Below, piece by piece: positions 16,188 through 24,836 of a DNA stretch of 62,584 nucleotides. The stretch is from Atopobium sp. (GTDB lineage: Bacteria > Actinomycetota > Coriobacteriia > Coriobacteriales > Atopobiaceae), in NCBI GenBank assembly GCA_022732885.1, contig JAIJTS010000010.1, positions 1 to 62,584 on the forward strand. The letters run 5' to 3'. The notes beneath the pieces were generated by a model that had not been told where the DNA came from, made no database searches, and saw only the letters and a list, made by a program, of their open reading frames with translations. The number at the start of each line of letters is the position of its first letter. Position 1 is the first letter of the stretch. A program made the translations under genes and the position numbers.

Positions 16188-16203
16188 AATAGACCAGTCT
16201 ATT
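16188..16203. promoter_or_regulatory. Operator-like palindrome before the DUF6541 gene
   Basis: AATAGAC (16188-16194) and GTCTATT (16197-16203) are perfect arms around CA, about 70 bp before the ATG at 16275. The compact form resembles TetR-family operators. The binding protein is unknown. Confidence 0.45.
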
Positions 16204-16274
16204 CAAAGCACCTTTTACGCACATTTGTGTGACCAAAAGAACAAGAATTTTGCTAACACTTTGATTGGATTAGG

Positions 16275-18431
16275 ATGTGGCTTGAGTTTTTCCAAAGCGC
16301 AGTTGTAATTGTTGCCCTGCTCTATGTGCCGGGCGTCATTTTGCTACATGCCTCTGGCATGCCAAAGCCCTGGACTCTTGTCACTGCTCCTTTAGTAAGC
16401 TGCGCCCTCTACTTTATTGAAGGAGAAATCTTCAGCGCGCTTAACATCCCCATCCCTTTAGCTGTGATGGTTCTTGTTCCCCTGCTTATTGCAATCCTGG
16501 TCAATGGCTACGTTTATTACATTGCTCCCAAGAACAAAGAAAAACATAGTGGCGAGAAACCCGACAAATCCAAAGCAACACGCACTGGCAACCAATTAAC
16601 TAGCCCTGTACCAGCATTTACCTGCGAAGAGCTTCCTTTCTGGATGCCTCTTCTATATGTAGCAATAGGCCTCCTTACCGTAGGACTTCTCTTCTTACCA
16701 ACCCTGCCATCTGCCAGCTCATTTGTACAAGGTTGGGATATTGTGCACCACTTGGACGTCACACAGGCAATGATTGAGTCTCAAAAATACTCATCCATTC
16801 ACTATGACTTTTATAGCACCATCGAATCTGCCATTACTCCTTGGGAACCAGGATCTTCAGGTTTTTATCCCTCAGGCTGGAACATCATTGTTGCTTTAAC
16901 AACACAACTTGTTTCTACAACCGTTCCTATTGCAGGAAATGCACTTAACTTTGTTAGTGCAGCAATTGTCTTTCCGCTTTCAATCTGCTCACTTATTGCA
17001 AAAGTTCTTCCTAAGCACCGCGTTGCCCTTATCAGCGGAGCCTTTATTTGCTTAGCATTCTTTGTTTTTCCCTGGTCGCTTTTGATCTATGGACCAATTT
17101 TTCCTAACACCGTAGCCTTCTGTGTAATGCCTTCTATCTGGTGGATTTTTATGCAGATGACTCGCTCAAAGACACCAAAACACGACCTCATCTGGCTTAT
17201 TGTCATATTTATTCTTGGCAGCATTACCCTCTTTATCTTGCATCCTTCCACGATTTTCTCGTCAATTGTTGTGCTTTTACCTTGGAGTTTTGCACGCATT
17301 GGAGAATCAAAACGCAGAGTTGTTCTCTTTGGAAAACAAATAAAGCCCGTTACGCTAGCATACGCATTTTTTATTTTTGCGCTGGTCATATGGTCTGTTT
17401 TCTATTACGTTTTGATTATTCGAGGCGTGGCTCTCAACTTCTGGTGGAGCGCTTACTCAAGCTTACAAGATGCTATTTTGCACGCCTTGGGTATGGACTT
17501 TATTGGACTGTCATATGCAGGTGGAGAGCTTGTTTCTCCACAGCCGGTACTATCAATCTGTGTGCTGGTAGGTGCTGTATGGACGTTTAAGCATAAACAA
17601 GCGCGCTGGATGGTATCTGCCTTTGTGTACCTATCCATACTCTGCATTTTTATTATTACGTTTGACGTTCCTTTGAAGGGATATCTCTCGGGATTTTGGT
17701 ATACCGATCCATTCCGCATTGCCGCAAGCTGCGTCATTATGGCAATTCCACTAGCAGCGCTTGGTCTTGCAACTCTTGCTGAGACTGCGCTGGAAATACT
17801 TGCCTCTTGGAGAGAAAAAGCCGCTTGCTCTCAAGCTAAAACCAAGGCTTGCACCTTTTTTGCTGCTTGGACAAAACCGCTGGTAACAGCCGTAATTATT
17901 GTATGCATAGTTGTACTCAATTATGTAGTTCCTATGCCAAACCTTAAATCAAAAGAGCCAATCCCTGCTGCTGTTGCCTTTAAGCAGGCTTCCGAGAAAG
18001 CCTATGGTGATCACTACATTTTGACCTCAGAGGAATTAGAGTTTTTACGCCGCGTTGAGCTTACCGTTCCCGCGGGTGCCGTTATTGCCAACCTACCCCA
18101 AGATGGTAGTCTCTGGGCGTATGGCACTAACGACTTGCATGTTCTTTGGCGCTTCCCTAACGGCTATGACGCCTCAGAACGTCCTGCTAGTGCAATTCTT
18201 CGTAAACGTCTTAATCGTATTGCAAGCGACCCTGAGGTGCTTCAGACGGTACACGATCTTAACGTGCAATACGTTCTTATTCTGGACAACGTTGTTGATT
18301 ACTCCAACGCTGTTACCAGCACCTACAAGCCTGGAACTTTTAGAGGTGTTACGCAAATAACAGACACCACCCCAGGTTTTGAGGTGGTGCTGGAAGAAGG
18401 TTCTATGAGGTTGTACAAGATTACCTTGTAA
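16275..18431 (+). CDS. Large multi-spanning membrane protein, DUF6541-like
   Basis: 718 residues with about 14 hydrophobic segments through residue 560 and a final soluble domain of about 150 residues, predicted to face outside. The N-terminus (LYVPGVILLHASG), an early exterior loop with GWDIVHHLDVTQAM and a GSSGFYPSGWN motif resemble actinobacterial DUF6541 proteins. These have a layout like GT-C glycosyltransferases that use lipid-linked sugars. An acidic first outer loop (D in the GWDIVHH region) fits that idea, but function is not established. The gene stands alone behind the tRNA terminator and a palindrome, and its stop is only 5 bp from the end of convergent metK. Confidence 0.72.
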   Translation: MWLEFFQSAVVIVALLYVPGVILLHASGMPKPWTLVTAPLVSCALYFIEGEIFSALNIPIPLAVMVLVPLLIAILVNGYVYYIAPKNKEKHSGEKPDKSKATRTGNQLTSPVPAFTCEELPFWMPLLYVAIGLLTVGLLFLPTLPSASSFVQGWDIVHHLDVTQAMIESQKYSSIHYDFYSTIESAITPWEPGSSGFYPSGWNIIVALTTQLVSTTVPIAGNALNFVSAAIVFPLSICSLIAKVLPKHRVALISGAFICLAFFVFPWSLLIYGPIFPNTVAFCVMPSIWWIFMQMTRSKTPKHDLIWLIVIFILGSITLFILHPSTIFSSIVVLLPWSFARIGESKRRVVLFGKQIKPVTLAYAFFIFALVIWSVFYYVLIIRGVALNFWWSAYSSLQDAILHALGMDFIGLSYAGGELVSPQPVLSICVLVGAVWTFKHKQARWMVSAFVYLSILCIFIITFDVPLKGYLSGFWYTDPFRIAASCVIMAIPLAALGLATLAETALEILASWREKAACSQAKTKACTFFAAWTKPLVTAVIIVCIVVLNYVVPMPNLKSKEPIPAAVAFKQASEKAYGDHYILTSEELEFLRRVELTVPAGAVIANLPQDGSLWAYGTNDLHVLWRFPNGYDASERPASAILRKRLNRIASDPEVLQTVHDLNVQYVLILDNVVDYSNAVTSTYKPGTFRGVTQITDTTPGFEVVLEEGSMRLYKITL

Positions 18432-18436
18432 GAACA

Positions 18437-19699
18437 CTATGCCTGAAGAGCAGAAACTGCATCCTTAAGCTCTTGAACACGGTCAGTTGCTTCCCATGTA
18501 AAGTCTGGATCTTTGCGACCAAAGTGGCCGTATGCCGCTGTCTTAGAGAAGATAGGACGGCGTAGCTTAAGATCTCTAATAATGGCACCAGGGCGAAGAT
18601 CAAAGACTTTCTCAATAGCCTGCTCAATTACAGCGTCGTCAATAATGCCGGTACCAAAAGTATCAACCATGATAGAAAGTGGATGAGAAACACCAATGGC
18701 GTAGGCAAGCTGAACTTCACACTTCTTTGCAAGGCCTGCCGCTACAACGTTCTTAGCAACCCAGCGAGCTGCATATGCTGCTGAGCGATCAACCTTGGTG
18801 CAGTCTTTTCCAGAGAAAGCGCCGCCACCATGACGACCCATGCCGCCATAGGTGTCAACGATAATCTTTCTGCCGGTAAGTCCTGTGTCTCCCATAGGTC
18901 CACCAACAACAAAACGGCCTGTTGGGTTAACGTAAATATCGGCGTTATCCCAGGCAATATTGACCTCGCCCATAACAGGTGCAATAACGTGGTCAATCAT
19001 ATCCTGCTTGATGACAGACATGTCCTCAATCTCTGGAGCATGCTGCGTGGAGACAACAATGGCTGTGACCTCAACGGGTTTCTCGTCCTCGTAACGAACG
19101 GTAACCTGAGTCTTGCCATCTGGACGCAAATACTCGACCTCGCCGGACTTACGCACCTCTGAGAGGCGCTGAGCCAGACGCTGAGCCAGGTAAGCAGGCA
19201 TTGGCATAAGAACATCGGTCTCGTCAGAGGCAAAGCCAAACATCATGCCCTGATCGCCTGCGCCGATAAGATCAAGCGGATCTGTGGTACGTCCTGCCTG
19301 CGAGTCAAAAGACTGGTCAACACCCTGAGCAATATCGGGGCTTTGCTCATGGATAAGACTTAAGACTCCGCAAGTCTCGCAGTCAAAGCCATACTTAGCG
19401 CGGTCATAGCCAATATTTCTGAGGGTATTACGAACAATCTCCTGGACATCAACGTAGGATTGGGTGCGGATTTCTCCAGCTACCACAATAGTTCCTGTAG
19501 TAGCAAAGGTCTCGCATGCACAACGAACGTTATCCAAGCAAGCTGGAACGCCACTTGGTGAAACGTATCCATGCTCTTCAAGTTCTGCCTCTTTTGCCAG
19601 GATTGCATCAAGAATTGCGTCAGAAATCTGATCGCAAACCTTGTCTGGATGTCCCTCAGTAACACTTTCTGAGGTAAATAAATAATTTTTGTGTGCCAT
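18437..19699 (-). CDS. metK: S-adenosylmethionine synthetase
   Basis: 420 residues. It makes AdoMet from ATP and methionine, supplying the methyltransferases (rsmH, tlyA) and the radical-SAM enzyme in this window. Conserved blocks are SVTEGHPDKVCDQISDAILD at the start, GAGDQGMMFGFA, and GGGAFSGKDCTKVDRSAAY near the phosphate-binding loop. The start is ATG 19699 behind AAAGGACAG; an upstream in-frame GTG would place that ribosome site inside the gene. No SAM riboswitch could be recognised in the 200-bp leader. A -10-like TATAGT (19771-19776, minus) is the best promoter candidate. The length is slightly above the 380-400 usual for the family. Confidence 0.96.
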   Translation of the reverse strand: MAHKNYLFTSESVTEGHPDKVCDQISDAILDAILAKEAELEEHGYVSPSGVPACLDNVRCACETFATTGTIVVAGEIRTQSYVDVQEIVRNTLRNIGYDRAKYGFDCETCGVLSLIHEQSPDIAQGVDQSFDSQAGRTTDPLDLIGAGDQGMMFGFASDETDVLMPMPAYLAQRLAQRLSEVRKSGEVEYLRPDGKTQVTVRYEDEKPVEVTAIVVSTQHAPEIEDMSVIKQDMIDHVIAPVMGEVNIAWDNADIYVNPTGRFVVGGPMGDTGLTGRKIIVDTYGGMGRHGGGAFSGKDCTKVDRSAAYAARWVAKNVVAAGLAKKCEVQLAYAIGVSHPLSIMVDTFGTGIIDDAVIEQAIEKVFDLRPGAIIRDLKLRRPIFSKTAAYGHFGRKDPDFTWEATDRVQELKDAVSALQA

Positions 19700-19818
19700 G
19701 AACTGTCCTTTCACGCATGGCTTCTCTGCTTATGCAGCATATTTGCGTTCTTCTACGCGCAACCACTCTTACTATACCCGCCAAAGCCACTTTTGAGCAG
19801 GATCAGTCAAGAAATTTT

Positions 19819-19846
19819 AAAAAAGAGCACCACGAGGGCGCTCTTT
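19819..19846 (-). terminator. Rho-independent terminator of the TetR gene
   Basis: On the minus strand AAAGAGCGCC pairs with GGTGCTCTTT (10 bp, one G-U) around CTCGT and runs into six T. It separates the regulator from metK. Confidence 0.93.
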
Positions 19847-19899
19847 AAATAGCATAGTTAACCTGGTATTATGCAAAAAAACGTATGATTACTTGTCTA

Positions 19900-20613
19900 T
19901 TACTCGTCTATTCCAATGCCGGCAAGTGTCATATCGAGCAGATTCTGTGCAAGCTCATCAGAACCCTCCGCACCGTGACGTTCTCCCATCAGACCAATAG
20001 CCGAAAGGACCAATGCACCCGTAATAGAACAGGCGGCAAGTCTTGAATCAACGCTCTGGCGAATAAAACCTTGCAATTTTCCCACCTCAAGCTGATGAGC
20101 AAGAAGAACAACCACGCGAGAAAGTGGTCCCTCAATGTTGGTAATAAGCGCCTGCTCAGAGCTTGCAAGCTTGTTAATCAAAGCCAAAACAAGTGGCGAG
20201 TCAGGAAGAATATGTGAGGCAAGCTGAGCAATGATTGCTTGAAGCGTTTCTTTAGAGGCAGGTTTATTGCCAATTGTGCGCGCAATATCTTTTGCAAGCT
20301 CATCAACACTCTCATCAAAGATTGCCTGCAAAAGAGCTTCTCTATCAGAAAAGTAGTAATACAGTGCACCCTTTGAAAGACGAGCTTTATCGGAAATCTC
20401 ACTCATTTTGAAGTTGGTATTTCCTCGAGCGAGCATGAGCTTAGTTGTTTCGTGCATAATACGCTTACGTGTAGCTGCGCTTTTCTTAGTGCGAGCTTCA
20501 GCACGAATGTGAGAAAAAGAAGGTTCTGGAACCTCAGGCTCTTCTACAGGTTTTTGTTCATAAGCATTGTGATGTATTACTTCTAACGTAATATAATTGC
20601 GCTTCTCGCCCAT
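19900..20613 (-). CDS. TetR/AcrR family transcriptional regulator
   Basis: 237 residues. The helix-turn-helix lies near residues 55-95: KRIMHETTKLMLARG followed by MSEISDKARLSKGALYYYFSDREALL, the typical TetR recognition region. The remaining 140 residues form a helical ligand domain with no assignable ligand. An unusual acidic, proline-rich stretch of about 45 residues precedes the DNA-binding domain. The ATG at 20613 is chosen because GGGGGAG lies 4-10 bp upstream; the ATG at 20625 would overlap it. A palindrome at 20637-20653, 25 bp upstream, is a likely autoregulatory operator. Its target is unknown; metK and the CCA-adding enzyme are neighbours in the same direction. Confidence 0.87.
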   Translation of the reverse strand: MGEKRNYITLEVIHHNAYEQKPVEEPEVPEPSFSHIRAEARTKKSAATRKRIMHETTKLMLARGNTNFKMSEISDKARLSKGALYYYFSDREALLQAIFDESVDELAKDIARTIGNKPASKETLQAIIAQLASHILPDSPLVLALINKLASSEQALITNIEGPLSRVVVLLAHQLEVGKLQGFIRQSVDSRLAACSITGALVLSAIGLMGERHGAEGSDELAQNLLDMTLAGIGIDE

Positions 20614-20636
20614 GAACTCCCCCATAAAACACTATC

Positions 20637-20653
20637 CGTCATATAACATGACG
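20637..20653. promoter_or_regulatory. Probable operator of the TetR regulator
   Basis: CGTCAT (20637-20642) and ATGACG (20648-20653) flank ATAAC. The palindrome overlaps a TTATAT -10-like sequence in the regulator's own leader, 24 bp before its start codon. Confidence 0.5.
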
Positions 20654-20768
20654 CCCCTCAGATAATTTTTATGCTTACTATACCGTTTTACCGAACCTAT
20701 AAAAATATAAAGACCTGACTTTTTTTATTGCAATAATTTGGCACTCTTTATTATTTTTACCAATTAGC

Positions 20769-22181
20769 TTAAGAAAGAATGGCGAGAAGATCTTCTTTTC
20801 TATTCTCCACTTGACCGGCCAAATACAACTCAAAGAGTCTATGTTGACACGCACCAACAGCAGGCCCTGGTTGAAGTGAGAGTGCTTCCATAATTTCTGA
20901 ACCTGAAATACACAACTCTTGCGGACGCTGAGCAATTCCTTGTTTCACCTCATGTAAGAGAAGTGTTCTCATAGCTTCAAGTGTTACTGCATAGCTACGA
21001 TACGAGTTTGCCTTTGCTAAGGCATCTGCCTGCTTTAATGTCAAAAGGTCATACGCCAGCGCAATGCCATCCGATTTACTTGCCTCGGCTAACAGAGCAA
21101 CCATATGCCTCAGCGATGAGGTTGTAACGTCCACGTCATAGTCATGCAATGCCACAAGAGCACAAACTTCATTACTCAAATGCTGCGATAGAGCTAAGCG
21201 CTTAAGCAGGACCTTTGCCACGACTGCGCCTTTTTCTGGGTGACCGTAAAAATGACCTCTTCCATCCGCATCAACGCTAAACATTTCTGGCTTTGCAATA
21301 TCGTGCAAAAGCGCTGCCCACCTAAGCGCGGGCTTTGCAGTACCTGCCGTAAACGCCTCTGTTGCAGAGCATACCCGAGCAGTATGTTCAAGCACGTCAT
21401 AAGCGTGATACGGGCTTCTTTGATCAAAGTTTTGCAACGGTAAGAGTTCTGGAATTGCTACCGCTAAAACAGGAAAACCCAGCTTGATAGCATGAGCGCT
21501 GTGACCTGCCTCAACAATTTGAGCCACTTCCGAGCCAATACGCTCAGTTGCAACCTGAGAAAGCAGCGGCGCACACTCAATGAGTGCCTGATGTGTTTTC
21601 TCCTCAATTAAAAACGAGAGCCTGCATGCAAACCGCAAGGCACGCAGCATACGCAATGCATCCTCGGTGAAGCGAACACTTGGCTCCCCAACAGCGCGAA
21701 TCACACATGCAGACAAATCTTCTTGGCCGCCATAAAGATCAAGCAAGCCCCTCTTTGGGTGATATGCCATAGCGTTAATAGTGAAATCTCTACGCGCAAG
21801 ATCTTCTTCTATACGAGAGACAAACTGCACAGAATCAGGACGACGACCATCCAGGTATTTTCCGTCATAGCGATACGTTGTGACCTCAATAGGGCGCTGC
21901 TCAACAACAGCAGTAACAGTTCCATATGTAATGCCTGTTTCATGCACAGGAATACCTGCAGCCACAAAAGCCGCTTTGCTCTGCTGCCACGTTGCCGACG
22001 TTGTGATGTCAATATCGTGGGCAAATGAGCCGCGTAGCGCGTCTCGTACCCAGCCACCCACAATCCATGCCTCAAACCCAGCGTCTTCAAGAACTTCTAA
22101 TGCACGCAAGGCATACGTGGGAATCTGTAAATCCACAGGGCGAGAAAGACATGGTAAAGAGCTGTTTTTCTCTGTGCTCAT
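20769..22181 (-). CDS. cca: CCA tRNA nucleotidyltransferase with HD domain
   Basis: 470 residues. It adds or repairs the 3' CCA of tRNAs. The class II nucleotidyltransferase head shows GGWVRDALRG and DIDITTSA with the two metal aspartates, then RRDFTINAMAYH and a DLYGG turn. The neck follows with EDALRMLRALRFACRL. A C-terminal HD domain (HDIAKPEMF and GHFYGHPEKGA) suggests phosphohydrolase activity on damaged ends. The start is set at ATG 22181, seven bases behind GGAAGGA; the frame continues upstream to 22235 without a ribosome site. It is divergent from the radical-SAM gene, with 178 bp holding two SOS-like boxes between them. The two tRNAs seen here encode CCA, so the role may be mainly repair. 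Confidence 0.92.
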   Translation of the reverse strand: MSTEKNSSLPCLSRPVDLQIPTYALRALEVLEDAGFEAWIVGGWVRDALRGSFAHDIDITTSATWQQSKAAFVAAGIPVHETGITYGTVTAVVEQRPIEVTTYRYDGKYLDGRRPDSVQFVSRIEEDLARRDFTINAMAYHPKRGLLDLYGGQEDLSACVIRAVGEPSVRFTEDALRMLRALRFACRLSFLIEEKTHQALIECAPLLSQVATERIGSEVAQIVEAGHSAHAIKLGFPVLAVAIPELLPLQNFDQRSPYHAYDVLEHTARVCSATEAFTAGTAKPALRWAALLHDIAKPEMFSVDADGRGHFYGHPEKGAVVAKVLLKRLALSQHLSNEVCALVALHDYDVDVTTSSLRHMVALLAEASKSDGIALAYDLLTLKQADALAKANSYRSYAVTLEAMRTLLLHEVKQGIAQRPQELCISGSEIMEALSLQPGPAVGACQHRLFELYLAGQVENRKEDLLAILS

Positions 22182-22263
22182 AGCCATTCCTTCCGCTGTT
22201 GCTGATGGGAAAAGTATACATCCTTCACACGTCATTCACATCCTTCCTGCAGTTTTAAAATGA

Positions 22264-22277
22264 CAAACATTTGTTCT
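22264..22277. promoter_or_regulatory. Weaker LexA-like box
   Basis: CAAACATTTGTTCT resembles the Gram-positive SOS box CGAACRNRYGTTYC, with one degenerate half-site. It is 58 bp upstream of the stronger box and between two divergent genes, so it could be a second LexA contact. It may also be chance. Confidence 0.35.
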
Positions 22278-22321
22278 AGATTTTTCTTTACTTCTTCCCC
22301 ATTCGTGATACTCTAAGTATA

Positions 22322-22335
22322 CGAACATACGTTCT
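22322..22335. promoter_or_regulatory. LexA-type SOS box of the radical-SAM repair operon
   Basis: CGAACATACGTTCT matches the Bacillus/actinobacterial SOS consensus CGAACRNRYGTTYC at 13 of 14 positions. It lies just downstream of a possible promoter (TTTACT 22287-22292, TACTCT 22309-22314), where a repressor would block initiation, and 24 bp before the ATG. A related box lies upstream of nadK-recN. Confidence 0.75.
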
Positions 22336-22359
22336 ATTTTCAAGTAGAAAGTTGCTGCC

Positions 22360-23769
22360 ATGGATACTCTTGATAAACTCACCATACTTGCAGATGCAGC
22401 TAAATTTGATGCTGCATGCACCTCCTCTGGTGTAGACAGAAATCCGCAGGCAGGAAAAGTGGGAATGGCTTCAGCTGCAGGTTGTTGCCACTCATTTACT
22501 CCTGATGGCCGCTGCATTACACTGCTAAAAGTTTTGCTTTCTAATGCTTGTTGCTATGACTGTGCTTACTGCGTCAATAGGTCGTCCGCACAGACCAAGC
22601 GGGCCACCTTTACGCCACAGGAATTAGCAGAGCTCACCGTAGATTTCTATAAAAGAAATTATATAGAGGGGCTTTTTCTTTCCTCTGGTGTTATAGGGTC
22701 GCCAGACCACACCACAGAGCTCATGATTGAGTGTCTCTCCTACCTCAGAAATGAGTTACTGTTCAATGGCTATGTTCATGCAAAAGTAATTCCTGGAACA
22801 GATCCAGATCTTATTGACGCTATTGGCCGTTTGGCAGATAGACTCTCCGTCAACCTGGAATTACCTAGCTCAGTCTCGCTTACTAAACTTTGTCCTCACA
22901 AAAATGCTGAAACAGTTACTAAACCCATGTCTTTCATTCACCGTCTGCGAGTTTCTGAAGAGAGGCAATTACTCGAAGCCAAAAATACATCAAAAGGCAT
23001 CGTAAGACCTGCTAGCAAATCTAAGGGCATTATTATTCCCAGCCAGAAGCAAATCATAAAAGAAGGTTTAGCTCTACGTTCCAACTGTTTGAAGAATACC
23101 TTTATGCGATCATCAAGGGTATCTTCTGGTAAGAGGTCCTTCTCGCCTGCTGGACAATCAACACAAATTATCATTGGAGCTTCTCCAGAATCAGATAATC
23201 AAATATTGCACTTATCACAAGCGCTTTACCAGCAATTTGAGTTAAAACGAGTATTCTTCTCTGCCTATATTCCTGTAATAGAAGACAAAAATCTTCCTGA
23301 GTTAGACACCCCTATTCCCATGCGCAGAGAACATCGCCTTTACCAGGCTGATTGGCTTATGCGCTACTATGCGTTTTCTCCTGATGAGCTGGTTTCTCCA
23401 GAAGCGCCTTGGCTTGATTTAGAAATTGATCCAAAGCTTGGATGGGCGCTGGCACATCTTAATCAATTTCCTGTAGAGATTATGGATGCTCCACTAGAAA
23501 TACTTTTACGAGTGCCCGGTATTGGCCCTACCGGAGCACGAAGAATTATTGCCGCAAGAAGGCGGTCTCGCCTCACCTTTGATGATCTTAAACGGCTAGG
23601 AATACAGCTCAAACGATCTCATCACTTTCTCACCTGCTGTGGCGTAAGAGATGCCTCAGCTCCACTTGACCAAGAACTGATTAAACAGAGGGTAATTGCT
23701 GATGCCAAAGCAAGTTCATACAACAAAACAAGACGTCGTATTGAGTCCTCTCAACTCAGGCTCTTCTGA
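22360..23769 (+). CDS. Radical SAM protein of the TIGR03916 putative DNA repair family
   Basis: 469 residues. The 4Fe-4S cluster cysteines are in the CxxxCxxC of ACCYDCAYC near residue 65. It is followed by YIEGLFLSSGVIGSPDHTTE and YVHAKVIPGTDPDLI, typical of the radical-SAM barrel in this family. The end holds a helix-hairpin-helix (EILLRVPGIGPTGARRII, about 390-410), a DNA-backbone contact. A low-homology basic stretch (residues about 205-245) may be an insertion. The family is described as a putative DNA modification or repair enzyme linked to a DUF4130 partner, and that partner overlaps here. The reaction is unknown. The SOS-type box upstream supports a damage response. Confidence 0.88.
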   Translation: MDTLDKLTILADAAKFDAACTSSGVDRNPQAGKVGMASAAGCCHSFTPDGRCITLLKVLLSNACCYDCAYCVNRSSAQTKRATFTPQELAELTVDFYKRNYIEGLFLSSGVIGSPDHTTELMIECLSYLRNELLFNGYVHAKVIPGTDPDLIDAIGRLADRLSVNLELPSSVSLTKLCPHKNAETVTKPMSFIHRLRVSEERQLLEAKNTSKGIVRPASKSKGIIIPSQKQIIKEGLALRSNCLKNTFMRSSRVSSGKRSFSPAGQSTQIIIGASPESDNQILHLSQALYQQFELKRVFFSAYIPVIEDKNLPELDTPIPMRREHRLYQADWLMRYYAFSPDELVSPEAPWLDLEIDPKLGWALAHLNQFPVEIMDAPLEILLRVPGIGPTGARRIIAARRRSRLTFDDLKRLGIQLKRSHHFLTCCGVRDASAPLDQELIKQRVIADAKASSYNKTRRRIESSQLRLF

Positions 23770-24754
23770 TCAAAGCGAAGAGCTTGTCTCGCTTGTTAAG
23801 AGACTTACAAGACTCTCCAAGCCTCAGAAGGTTGTTATCTCTTGTAATCCAAGCTTAGAAGGTGTTGTAGGGGCTGTAGGACTCACCTATCTCTCACATG
23901 CTAACCCAGCACACATACGTCTTGTTAGAGAAAGCTTTTGTCAGCCTAGCCTTGAGGAGCACGTTCTCTGTGGACCAGACCCCTCTGATGACTCAGTAGT
24001 TGCCTTAGCTAGACGAGTTCTTACAGGCCTAGAGAAAAAAGTAGGAACAAGAGAGATAACACGTCGTATTGTTCTAGCATGTGCTTCAGATGCTCATACT
24101 ATGCCGGAGATTGTACATAGGTACATTCGTCTTGCATTTTCCTATGGTGTAGGAGCACTTGAAGATATTGCGGATCCAACTGTGGCAGAGTTTAACGCAT
24201 TAGCTAGGCAGGTAGAAACTGAACGAGAGCACACACGACAATTTGTACGGTTTTCTCGCATGTCAGATGGCTCTTTTATGTCTGTGTTTCAACCTAATGC
24301 AAACGTGGTGCCACTAACCTGCAACTACTTTGTCAAACGGATGAGTACAGAACGGTTTTTTATTGTTGATCCGGCTCATCATATAGTCAGTTTTTATGCA
24401 CCAGAAATGAAAACGTTTGGAACCATTCAACTTGATGACACTTCTTTAGAAGAGTTGCTCTCTAGAACAGACCTAGCAACTGATGAGAAATACGTGCAAG
24501 CCATGTGGAGACGTTTTTATGAAGGGGTTGGTCTGAAAGATCATGGACCTGCAGAAAGAGGATACGACTTGCGCGCTCATTGGATGCCAAAACGTGTATG
24601 GCAAGGACTTCCTGAGCTCAACGCAAGCACAAATGCAGAAGCAGCACGCAGCCAGGGTATACCCACCCACTATCAAGGGCGAGAAAACAGAAAGGATGTG
24701 CATCATATAGAACAAAAACAGACGTTTCACAAAGAACTTACTTCTGGGTTATAA
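23702..24754 (+). CDS. DUF4130 (TIGR03915) putative DNA repair partner protein
   Basis: 350 residues. It overlaps the radical-SAM gene by 68 bp in another frame, which suggests coupled translation; the start is taken at ATG 23702. The family hallmarks are the SFxSVFxPxxxxxPL-like region (MSDGSFMSVFQPNANVVPL), RFFIVDPAHHIVSFYAPE and the RAHWMPKRVWQGLPEL block. In many genomes this domain is fused to a uracil-DNA glycosylase. Here no glycosylase follows: the C-terminal 45 residues after the WMPKRVW block are basic and unrecognised. It is expected to act with the radical-SAM enzyme on DNA. The gene converges on divIVA across a terminator. Confidence 0.85.
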   Translation: MPKQVHTTKQDVVLSPLNSGSSDQSEELVSLVKRLTRLSKPQKVVISCNPSLEGVVGAVGLTYLSHANPAHIRLVRESFCQPSLEEHVLCGPDPSDDSVVALARRVLTGLEKKVGTREITRRIVLACASDAHTMPEIVHRYIRLAFSYGVGALEDIADPTVAEFNALARQVETEREHTRQFVRFSRMSDGSFMSVFQPNANVVPLTCNYFVKRMSTERFFIVDPAHHIVSFYAPEMKTFGTIQLDDTSLEELLSRTDLATDEKYVQAMWRRFYEGVGLKDHGPAERGYDLRAHWMPKRVWQGLPELNASTNAEAARSQGIPTHYQGRENRKDVHHIEQKQTFHKELTSGL

Positions 24755-24780
24755 GGTTGCTACTCAAAAAGACTTGTAAC

Positions 24781-24807
24781 AAAAAAGCGCCCAGCAGAGC
24801 TGAGCGC
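24781..24807 (-). terminator. Rho-independent terminator at the end of the division cluster
   Basis: On the minus strand GCGCTCAGC pairs with GCTGGGCGC (9 bp, one G-U) around TCT, followed by TTTTTT. It lies 30 bp past the divIVA stop and ends the cluster that begins at mraZ. Confidence 0.93.
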
Positions 24808-24836
24808 CTATCAGTACAAAGGTAATAACCTAAGAC

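Noticed and set aside
19715..19899. SAM riboswitch upstream of metK
   Set aside because: The 200-bp leader has a terminator of the preceding gene and a possible -10, but none of the conserved SAM-I/II/III blocks.
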